Shown here one piece after another: positions 9,413-16,082 of a DNA stretch of 64,000 bases. The translations under genes were made by a program, and so were the position numbers. The notes under the pieces are model-generated. The model searched no databases, had not been told where the DNA came from, and worked only from the letters and a program-made list of their open reading frames with translations. The stretch is from Streptomyces sp. NBC_00820. GTDB taxonomy: Bacteria > Actinomycetota > Actinomycetes > Streptomycetales > Streptomycetaceae. Location: NCBI RefSeq assembly GCF_036347055.1, contig NZ_CP108882.1, positions 2,183,001 through 2,247,000 on the forward strand, given 5' to 3'. Numbering within the stretch: the first letter of the stretch is position 1; each line of letters starts with the position of its first letter.

Positions 9413-9452
9413 ATTAAGCGGATGTGCACGTTCTCGTGAACATCCGCTTAAT
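9413..9452. terminator. Long hairpin from a 13-bp perfect inverted repeat after the tRNA
   Basis: ATTAAGCGGATGT (9413-9425) is exactly repeated in inverse at 9440-9452, and the middle adds a further 4-bp CACG/CGTG stem with a TTCT tetraloop after one mismatch. The arms are AT-rich at their ends, unlike surrounding DNA. It starts 26 bases after the tRNA-like gene and ends 38 bases before the LAGLIDADG gene. It may terminate the tRNA transcript, or act as a binding site for the neighbouring DNA-binding protein. Confidence 0.65.
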
Positions 9453-9490
9453 GCTGCGTGTCGCCGCGATCACTCTCACAGAGTGGCCGC

Positions 9491-10252
9491 ATGTACGACA
9501 TCAGTACACGTAAACGAGCGCTGGCACTGGTCGCCCAGGGGCGCAGTCTGAACTCCGTCAGCAAGGAGACGGGAATCTCCCGGAGCGCAATCCGCTCCTG
9601 GCAAACCCGCATCAGTCCGCTGCCGCGCATGCAGCTCACGCCGTGCTCGATGTGCGGGCCGTCGGCCGAACCGCCTGCGGACAAGGCGTCATACAGCTAC
9701 CTCCTCGGCCTCTACCTCGGTGACGGATGTATCAGCCCCGCGAAAGCCGGCTACTTCCTCCGCATCGCATGCGCCGATGCGTGGCCCGGCCTCATCGATG
9801 CCTGCGCCGCCGCGATCGAAGCCGTGAATTCCGGCAAGAAGGCCAGTCGGGTCCAAGCGGTCGGCTACACCTCTGTGGTCGGCTACAGCCGTCACTGGCC
9901 CTGCCTCTTCCCTCAGCACGGGCCTGGCAAGAAGCACACCCGCAACATCACGCTCAAACCCTGGCAGCGGGAAATCGTCGACGCTCATCCTTGGGAGTTC
10001 ATCCGCGGCCTCATCCACTCCGACGGCTGCCGGATCACCAACTGGACGACCCGGATCATCGGTGGCGAGCGCAAGCGCTACGAATACCCGCGCTACTTCT
10101 TCACCAACCTGTCGGTGGACATCACGGGACTCTTCACCAGTGCACTGGACAGGGTCCACGTCGAATGGAAGCACGCGAACCGCCGGAACATCTCCGTCGC
10201 CCGCAAAGCCTCCGTAGCCCTCATGGACGCCCACGTAGGCCCCAAATACTGA
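9491..10252 (+). CDS. HTH protein with two LAGLIDADG motifs (homing-endonuclease-like)
   Basis: The 253-residue product has an N-terminal helix-turn-helix (about residues 6-40, KETGISRSAIRSWQTR), a small CSMC pair at 52-55, then two LAGLIDADG-like helices: LLGLYLGDGCI (71-81, Asp78) and FIRGLIHSDGC (170-180, Asp178). Two motifs in one chain with one acidic residue each match a monomeric LAGLIDADG endonuclease or a regulator derived from one (WhiA is such a relative). The gene is free-standing and lies next to a tRNA-like gene. Its codon use is less GC-biased than that of its neighbours, which suggests acquisition. The ATG at 9491 is preferred because residues before it (from GTG 9458) add nothing recognisable. 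It converges on pyk with a 6-base gap. Confidence 0.75.
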   Translation: MYDISTRKRALALVAQGRSLNSVSKETGISRSAIRSWQTRISPLPRMQLTPCSMCGPSAEPPADKASYSYLLGLYLGDGCISPAKAGYFLRIACADAWPGLIDACAAAIEAVNSGKKASRVQAVGYTSVVGYSRHWPCLFPQHGPGKKHTRNITLKPWQREIVDAHPWEFIRGLIHSDGCRITNWTTRIIGGERKRYEYPRYFFTNLSVDITGLFTSALDRVHVEWKHANRRNISVARKASVALMDAHVGPKY

Positions 10253-10258
10253 CCCCCG

Positions 10259-11695
10259 CTACTTCGGGCTGTCGTCCTCGCCGACGTGATGGACGCGGAC
10301 CATGTTCGTGGCGCCGGACACCCCTGGAGGGGAGCCTGCCGTGATCACGACGGCGTCACCCCTCTCGCAGCGGCCGTAGCGGAGCAGCAGTTCGTCCACC
10401 TGGTCGACCATCGCGTCCGTGGAGTCCACGTGGGGTCCCAGGAACGTTTCGACACCCCAGGTGAGGCTGAGCCGGGAGCGGGTGGCCTGCTCGGGGGTGA
10501 AGGCGAGGAGGGGGATCGGGGAGCGGTAGCGGGAGAGGCGGCGGGCGGTGTCGCCGGACTGGGTGAAGGCGACGAGGAACTTCGCGCCGAGGAAGTCGCC
10601 CATCTCGGCGGCGGCTCTGGCGACGGCGCCGCCCTGGGTGCGGGGTTTGTTGCGGTCGGTCAGTGGGGGGAGGCCTTTGGTGAGGATGTCTTCCTCGGCT
10701 GCTGTGACGATCTTCGACATGGTGCGGACGGTTTCGACGGGGTGTTTGCCGACGCTGGTCTCGCCGGAGAGCATCACGGCGTCGGTGCCGTCGATGACGG
10801 CGTTGGCGACGTCGGAGGCTTCGGCGCGGGTGGGGCGGGAGTTGTCGATCATCGAGTCGAGCATTTGGGTGGCGACGATGACGGGTTTGGCGTTGCGTTT
10901 GGCGAGTTTGATGGCGCGTTTTTGGACGATGGGGACTTGTTCGAGGGGCATTTCCACGCCGAGGTCGCCGCGGGCGATCATGATGCCGTCGAAGGCTGCG
11001 ACGATGTCGTCGATGTTGTCGACGGCCTGGGGTTTTTCGATTTTGGCGATGACGGGGAGGCGTCGGCCTTGTTCGTCCATGATGCGGTGGACGGGGGTGA
11101 TGTCGTTTCCGCTGCGGACGAAGGAGAGGGCGATGGTGTCGAAGCCGGTGTGCAGGGCCCAGCGGAGGTCGTCCTCGTCTTTGGTGGAGAGGGCGGGGAC
11201 GGAGACGGCGGCGCCGGGGAGGTTGAGGCCTTTGTGGTCGGAGACGATGCCGCCTTCGATGACGCGGGTGCGGATGCGGGGGCCGTCGATGGTGGTGACT
11301 TCGAGGCAGACTTTGCCGTCGTCGACGAGGATGCGTTCGCCTGGGGTGACGTCGGCGGCGAGGCCGGCGTAGGTGGTGCCGCATTGGTGGCGGTCGCCTT
11401 GGGCGCCGTCTTCGACGGTGATGGTGAAGGTGTCTGCGGGTTCAAGGAGTACGGGGCCTTCGGTGAAGCGGCCGAGGCGGATCTTCGGGCCTTGAAGGTC
11501 GGCGAGGATTCCGACGCTGCGGCCGGTTTCGTCGGCGGCTTTGCGTACGCGCTGGTACCGCTCCTCGTGTTCGGCGTGGGTGCCGTGGCTGAGGTTGAAG
11601 CGGGCGACGTCCATTCCGGCTTCGACGAGTGCTTTGATCTGGTCGTACGTGTCGGTGGCGGGTCCCAGTGTGCAGACGATTTTCGCTCGGCGCAT
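10259..11695 (-). CDS. pyk: Pyruvate kinase
   Basis: A 478-residue pyruvate kinase that converts phosphoenolpyruvate and ADP to pyruvate and ATP. It begins MRRAKIVCTLGPAT and contains the RFNLSHGTH motif, the DLQGPKIR strand, the active-site block AKIEKPQAVDNIDDI, the MIARGDLGVEMP segment and the VMLSGETSVGKHPVE segment. It is full length, with a C-terminal domain ending VRVHHVGEDDSPK. Many Lys and Gln codons are AAA and CAA, unusual for this genus. Two palindromes lie about 60-85 bases upstream of its ATG and may be operators. Confidence 0.97.
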   Translation of the reverse strand: MRRAKIVCTLGPATDTYDQIKALVEAGMDVARFNLSHGTHAEHEERYQRVRKAADETGRSVGILADLQGPKIRLGRFTEGPVLLEPADTFTITVEDGAQGDRHQCGTTYAGLAADVTPGERILVDDGKVCLEVTTIDGPRIRTRVIEGGIVSDHKGLNLPGAAVSVPALSTKDEDDLRWALHTGFDTIALSFVRSGNDITPVHRIMDEQGRRLPVIAKIEKPQAVDNIDDIVAAFDGIMIARGDLGVEMPLEQVPIVQKRAIKLAKRNAKPVIVATQMLDSMIDNSRPTRAEASDVANAVIDGTDAVMLSGETSVGKHPVETVRTMSKIVTAAEEDILTKGLPPLTDRNKPRTQGGAVARAAAEMGDFLGAKFLVAFTQSGDTARRLSRYRSPIPLLAFTPEQATRSRLSLTWGVETFLGPHVDSTDAMVDQVDELLLRYGRCERGDAVVITAGSPPGVSGATNMVRVHHVGEDDSPK

Positions 11696-11754
11696 GTTTT
11701 GAGCCTAGGCCTTACCGGTGGGTAGAGAATCCGGGCCGGGTGGCTGCTCAAGGT

Positions 11755-11780
11755 CCTTTAGGTAAAGGCTTGTTGACAAG
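11755..11780. promoter_or_regulatory. Two adjacent palindromes upstream of pyk
   Basis: CCTTTAGGTAAAGG (11755-11768) and CTTGTTGACAAG (11769-11780) are both perfect inverted repeats with a 2-base centre and abut each other. They lie 60-85 bases upstream of the pyk start in a stretch poorer in GC than its surroundings, where a promoter on the minus strand would be expected. They resemble operators for dimeric regulators but match no motif I can name. Confidence 0.5.
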
Positions 11781-11815
11781 TGTTGAATTGTGCGGCGGCC
11801 CGCTCCTTTGAGCGA

Positions 11816-11895
11816 TTTTCGGCTCGGCTTTCGGTCGGCTTTCGGCTTCGCTCTCGGCTCGGCTTTCGGCTCGGCTTTCGGCTCGGTTTCCGGCT
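11816..11895. repeat. Tandem 12-base microsatellite-like repeat
   Basis: Imperfect tandem copies of a GGCTCGGCTTTC unit fill about 80 bases just beyond the stop of the SIMPL protein gene and upstream of pyk. No reading frame through the repeat has support. It is probably a slippage-prone spacer. Confidence 0.7.
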
Positions 11896-11912
11896 CTGCG
11901 GGGGTGGTGTGG

Positions 11913-12617
11913 TCACAGGTTCGGGGGTCGCATGGTGAATCGCGCGCTGACCTGTGCGCTCACGCGCAGGCGCGGGGGTTCGAGGTCGAGGGGTTCGGCG
12001 GGGCCTCCGGGTTCGGCGGGGCCGTTCAGGGGGGCCCGGCGAGCGGCGCGTCCGTAGGCCGCGTGGGCCGGGCGGCCGGGTTCTGTTCCGGTGTCGGTGA
12101 GTTCGATGAGTGCGGCGATCGTGGTGCCCAGGGATTCGGCGTATTCGCGGGCTCGCTGGAGGGCGTCGGCGACGGCGCGTTGCCGGGCCTGGGTGTGTAT
12201 GGGTGAGCCGGGGCGCAGGGACCACCAGGGGCCGTCGACGCGGGTGAGTTCCTGGTCGGCGAGGCGGGTGGTGAGTTCGCCGAGGGCGGTGAAGTCGGTG
12301 AGTTCGGCGCTGAGGTGGACGTGGCCGAGGTAGGCGCGGACGCGTTCGCCGCGGCCGTGTTCGGAGAGTTCCGGGGTGAGGGTGAGGGTGCCGGTGGACA
12401 CGTGGGTGACGGCCTGGTCGTAGGACTTGATCAGGTCGAGGGCGGTGGTGTTGCGGCGGGTGAGGTCGTCGAGGGTGGTGCGGCGGTCGCGGCCGCGGGC
12501 GGTGACGGTGACGCTGATTCGTGCGAGTTCGGGTTCGGCGTCGAGTTCGGCGTGGCCGCGGGTGGTGAGGAGGGGGGCGTCGGGGGTGCCGTGGGCGGGG
12601 GTCGGCGCGGTTGTCAT
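11913..12617 (-). CDS. SIMPL (DUF541) domain protein
   Basis: The 234-residue product starts at an ATG giving MTTAPTPAHGTPDAPLLTT and then shows the SIMPL pattern: a strand with ARISVTVTARGRDR, a TAL..IKSYD helix, and near the end AVADALQRAREYAESLGTTIAALIEL followed by a basic, Pro-rich C-terminus ending QVSARFTM. SIMPL proteins are poorly characterised; many are secreted or membrane-linked, but no signal peptide is visible here. The gene stands alone between pyk and the DesB-like gene on the same strand. A longer upstream frame exists but is Arg/Pro-rich non-coding in style. Confidence 0.75.
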   Translation of the reverse strand: MTTAPTPAHGTPDAPLLTTRGHAELDAEPELARISVTVTARGRDRRTTLDDLTRRNTTALDLIKSYDQAVTHVSTGTLTLTPELSEHGRGERVRAYLGHVHLSAELTDFTALGELTTRLADQELTRVDGPWWSLRPGSPIHTQARQRAVADALQRAREYAESLGTTIAALIELTDTGTEPGRPAHAAYGRAARRAPLNGPAEPGGPAEPLDLEPPRLRVSAQVSARFTMRPPNL

Positions 12618-12794
12618 GCGCGTCACTCTGCCATGGGGTCGGTGGGCTCGGTGCTGTCTGTGGGGGGGGCGGTTCGGGCGGGGGCCGTAAGGGGTGCGGG
12701 GGTTGCGGGCGGCGGTGCGTGGGGGGCTGTCCGGTAGGGGCTTGGTGGGGTCCGGCACCGCCGTCTTCGTGTTTTTCGTTGTTCTGGGTGTGTG

Positions 12795-14213
12795 TCACCT
12801 GCTGTCGGTGAGTGGGGTGAGTTGTCTGGCTTGGCGGGCTTCGGGGACTCGGGGGGTGGGTTGTTGGAGTCCGAAGGTGGTGAAGGCGGTTCGGGTGGGG
12901 AGGGGGTAGGGCTCGTTTCCGGTGAGGGTGTTGAGGATGGTGGCGCTGCGCCAGGCGGCGAGGCCGAGGTCGGGGGCGCCGACGCCGTGGGTGTGGAGTT
13001 CGGCGTTCTGGACGTAGATGTTGCAGCCGGTGCTGGTGATGGTGGGGTCGAGGACGAGTCGGAACTCTTCGTCGATGCGGGGGCGTTCGCTGTTGTCGCG
13101 GCGGAGGTAGGGGTCGAGTCCGGCGAGGAGTGGGCCGAAGGGGCGTTGGTGGTGGCCGGTGGCGAGGACGACGGCGTCGGTGGTGAGGCGGGAGCGGCTG
13201 CCTTGCTGGAGGTGTTCGAGGTGGAGTTCGACTTTGGTGGTGGCGAGGCGGCCTGCGGTGCGGACGCGGACGCCGGGGGTGAGGACGGCGTCGGGCCAGC
13301 CGCCGTGGAGGGTGCGGCGGTAGAGCTCGTCGTGGATGGCGGCGAGGGTGCGGGCGTCGATGCCTTTGTGCAGTTGCCACTGGGCGGTGATGAGGCGGTC
13401 GCGGACGGGTTCGGTGAGGGCGTGGAAGTAGCGGGTGTGGTCGGGGGTGAAGTGTTCGAGGCCGAGTTTGGAGTACTCCATGGGGGCGAAGGCGGTGGTG
13501 CGGCCGATCCAGTGGAGTTTTTCCTGGCCGGCGGGGCGGTGGCGGAGCAGGTCGAGGAAGATCTCGGCGCCGGATTGTCCTGAGCCGACGACGGTGACGT
13601 GGTCGGCGGTGAGGAGGGTGGTGCGGTGGTCGAGGTAGTCGGTGGCGTGGATGACGGGGACGCCGGGGGTGTCGGCGAGGGGTTTGAGGGGTTCGGGGAT
13701 GTGGGGGGTGGTGCCGATGCCGAGGGCGATGTTGCGGGTGTAGGTGCGGCCGAGGGCTGTGGCTTCGCCGTCGGTGTCGAGTTGGGTGTAGTCGACTTCG
13801 AAGAGGGTGCGTTCGGGGTTCCAGCGGATGGCGTCGACCTGGTGGTGGAAGCGGAGGGCGGGGAGGTGGTGGGAGACCCAGCGGCAGTAGGCGTCGTATT
13901 CGGCGCGTTGGATGTGGAGGTGTTCGGCGAAGTAGAAGGGGAAGAGGCGTTCGCGGGTTTTGAGGTAGTTGAGGAAGCTCCAGGGGTTGGTGGGGTCGGC
14001 GAGGGTGACGAGGTCGGCGAGGAAGGGGACTTGGATGGTGGCGCCGTCGATGAGGAGGCCGGGGTGCCAGTGGAAGTCGGGGCGTTGTTCGTAGAAGACG
14101 GTGTCGAGGGTGAGGGGGTGGGCGAGGGCGGCGAGGGAGAGGTTGCAGGGGCCGATGCCGATGCCGACGAGGTCGCGGGGGGTGTCGGGCTGGTGGTGTG
14201 GGGGGTGGGTCAT
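12795..14213 (-). CDS. Lysine/ornithine N6-monooxygenase family (DesB/IucD-like)
   Basis: The 472-residue flavoprotein has the FAD motif GIGIGPCNLS at residues 17-26, the substrate-region FHWHPGLLIDGATIQVPFLADLV, the NADPH motif VVGSGQSGAE and the late ATGHH segment typical of N-hydroxylating monooxygenases. In desferrioxamine synthesis this enzyme hydroxylates cadaverine. Its ATG overlaps the stop of the upstream decarboxylase gene by 4 bases, so the two steps are coupled. No acyltransferase (DesC) or NIS synthetase (DesD) gene accompanies it here, so the final product is unknown. It may act on a cadaverine-like diamine made by its partner. Confidence 0.88.
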   Translation of the reverse strand: MTHPPHHQPDTPRDLVGIGIGPCNLSLAALAHPLTLDTVFYEQRPDFHWHPGLLIDGATIQVPFLADLVTLADPTNPWSFLNYLKTRERLFPFYFAEHLHIQRAEYDAYCRWVSHHLPALRFHHQVDAIRWNPERTLFEVDYTQLDTDGEATALGRTYTRNIALGIGTTPHIPEPLKPLADTPGVPVIHATDYLDHRTTLLTADHVTVVGSGQSGAEIFLDLLRHRPAGQEKLHWIGRTTAFAPMEYSKLGLEHFTPDHTRYFHALTEPVRDRLITAQWQLHKGIDARTLAAIHDELYRRTLHGGWPDAVLTPGVRVRTAGRLATTKVELHLEHLQQGSRSRLTTDAVVLATGHHQRPFGPLLAGLDPYLRRDNSERPRIDEEFRLVLDPTITSTGCNIYVQNAELHTHGVGAPDLGLAAWRSATILNTLTGNEPYPLPTRTAFTTFGLQQPTPRVPEARQARQLTPLTDSR

Positions 14214-15568
14214 GCGGGGGTGTGTCCTTCGACGAGTTCGAGCAGGTGTGCGAGGTCGTCCGGTCGGGTGTGGGGGTTGAGGAGGGTGGCTTTGAGCCAG
14301 AGGCGGTCGTCGAGCCGGGCTCGGCCGAGGACGGCTCGGCCGTTGTGGAGGAGTGTGCGGCGTATCGCGGCGACGGTGGTGTCGTCGGCGCCGGTGGGCC
14401 GGAAGAGGACGGTGGTGAGGGTGGGTTCGCGGTAGAGCTCGAGGCGGGGGTGGTTCTGGACGAGGGTGGCGAGGTGGTGGGCGTGGGCGCAGATCTGGTC
14501 GATGAGGGTGGTGAGGCCGTTGCGGCCGAGGGTTTTGAGGGTGACGGCGATCTTGAGGACGTCGGGTCGGCGGGTGGTGCGTAGGGAGCGGTGGAGGAGG
14601 TCGGGGAGGCCTGCTTCGGTGTCGTCGTCGGCGTTGAGGTAGTCGGCGCGTTGGTGCAGGGCGGTGAGTTCGTGGGGGTGGGCGACGGCGAGGAGGCCGG
14701 CGGCGACGGGTTGCCAGCCGATTTTGTGCAGGTCGAGGGTGACGGTGTGGGCGGCTTGGAGTCCGGCGAGGTGGTGGCGGTGGTCGTTGCTGAGGGCGAG
14801 GCTTCCGCCGTAGGCGGCGTCGATGTGCAGGCGGGCGTGGTGGGTGGCGCAGACGGCGGCGATCTGGGGCAGGGGGTCGATGAGTCCGGCGTCGGTGGTG
14901 CCTGCGGTGGCGGCGACGAGGTGGGGGCCGGGGTGTGTGGTGAGGGCGGTGTCGAGGGTGGTGGGGTCGAGGGTGCCGTCGGGGGTGGGGAGGATGACGG
15001 GGTCGGGGAGGCCGAGGAGCCAGGCGGCGCGGGGCAGGGAGTGGTGGGCGTTGGCGCCGCAGACGAGTCGGAGGGTGGCGTTGTGGGTTTCGCGGGCGAG
15101 GAGCAGGGCGAGTTGATTGGACTCGGTGCCGCCGGTGGTGATGAGGGCGTCGGTGAGGCCGATCTCGTGGGCGAGGGCGCGGGTGACCTGGGTTTCGAGG
15201 GCGGAGGCGGCGGGGGCTTGGTCCCAGGAGTCGAGGGAGGGGTTGAGGGCGGCGGCGGCGAGGTCGGCGGCGGTGGCGACGGCGAGGGGTGGGCAGTGCA
15301 GGTGGGCGGCGCAGAGGGGGTGGGCGGGGTCTGCGGCGCCTTCGGCGAGGGCGTGGACGAGGGTGCGCAGGGCGTCGGGGTCGCCTTGGTCCGGCAGGAG
15401 TTCGCCGAGGGCTTGGGTGATGCGGGTGGTGACGGTTTCGGGTCCGCCGGCCGGCAGTGGTCCGCCTCGGGCGTGTGTGCCGGTGGTGAGTGCGTCGAGG
15501 ACGGTGTCCAGCAGTGGTCGCAGTGCGTCGGGGCCGTGGGGTCCTGAGGCGAGGGGTGGCGTGCTCAT
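14210..15568 (-). CDS. PLP-dependent decarboxylase (DesA/DDC family)
   Basis: A 452-residue group II decarboxylase: TGGTESNQLALLLARE near the cofactor phosphate site, NAHHSLPRAAW with a stacking His, LHIDAAYGGSLAL with the Asp that binds the pyridine nitrogen, and the PLP Lys at about residue 282 in LDLHKIGW. DesA-type members decarboxylate lysine to cadaverine; glutamate or 2,4-diaminobutyrate is also possible in the family. Coupling to a DesB-like monooxygenase favours lysine. A GGAGGAGAGCCC ribosome-binding stretch precedes the ATG. No iron-box-like palindrome was seen upstream, unlike classical desferrioxamine operons. Confidence 0.87.
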   Translation of the reverse strand: MSTPPLASGPHGPDALRPLLDTVLDALTTGTHARGGPLPAGGPETVTTRITQALGELLPDQGDPDALRTLVHALAEGAADPAHPLCAAHLHCPPLAVATAADLAAAALNPSLDSWDQAPAASALETQVTRALAHEIGLTDALITTGGTESNQLALLLARETHNATLRLVCGANAHHSLPRAAWLLGLPDPVILPTPDGTLDPTTLDTALTTHPGPHLVAATAGTTDAGLIDPLPQIAAVCATHHARLHIDAAYGGSLALSNDHRHHLAGLQAAHTVTLDLHKIGWQPVAAGLLAVAHPHELTALHQRADYLNADDDTEAGLPDLLHRSLRTTRRPDVLKIAVTLKTLGRNGLTTLIDQICAHAHHLATLVQNHPRLELYREPTLTTVLFRPTGADDTTVAAIRRTLLHNGRAVLGRARLDDRLWLKATLLNPHTRPDDLAHLLELVEGHTPA

Positions 15569-16082
15569 GGGCTCTCCTCCGGGGGCGGGGGCTGGGTTCT
15601 GTCGTCGGTCTCCTGTTGTCTGCCCGGTGGGCGGGCTGGGCGGCGTCGGGTGGGTGCGTTCGGCGTGCCGGGCTTCGGCTCTCGTACTGGGTGTACGTGG
15701 GTCGGGGCCTGGTGCGGCGGGGGTGCGTGCGTGGCGTCGCGGGGCTGGGGGCGTCTCCCACGCCCTTGGGGCAGTGGGGGGAGGGTGTTCGACGGCGGGG
15801 CCCAGGGGTGTCCATGGGGTGTGCGACGGGTGCGGGGTGCGGGGTGCGCGGCTGTTCTTCTGCGGTGGTTTCTGCAGGTGCGGCGGTTTCCGTACGGGTG
15901 GTTCCCGCTTGTGGGGGAGGTGGCCGTGCGTCCGGACAGCCCAACGATCGGGACCCGAGGGGGGTACTGCCGTGCGGGGAAACCCGCTCGAAGGGGGCGG
16001 GGGGCGCGGCGAGGCCGGTCCGCCGTGGGGTGGGCGGACCGGCCTAGGGTGAGTTGAGCGGGTGGGTGGGGCGGGGTGGGTG
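15569..16082. other. Intergenic region between desA-like gene and pepN
   Basis: About 510 bases with no supported gene. It is strongly G-rich on the plus strand, with many short open frames that look like composition artefacts. The right part contains a perfect 13-bp hairpin that would terminate pepN transcription. The left part should hold the promoter for the decarboxylase gene, but neither an iron box nor a clear -10/-35 pair was recognised. Confidence 0.5.
16012..16045 (-). terminator. Terminator after pepN
   Basis: A perfect 13-bp stem (AGGCCGGTCCGCC at 16012-16024, complement at 16033-16045) with an 8-base loop lies 37 bases past the pepN stop on the minus strand. It lacks a T-run, as is common in high-GC actinobacteria. 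Confidence 0.8.

Noticed and set aside
11758..13380. A 540-residue Arg/Pro/His-rich frame
   Set aside because: It is an antisense-type shadow with extreme composition, overlaps the SIMPL and DesB-like genes, and has no family resemblance.
12795..15944. A 1049-residue open frame on the minus strand
   Set aside because: Only its last 472 residues encode a recognisable protein (DesB-like). The rest is Arg/Pro-rich shadow of the overlapping decarboxylase gene in another frame.
15569..16082. Iron box upstream of the DesA-like gene
   Set aside because: No stretch resembling TTAGGTTAGGCTAACCTAA was found in the region.
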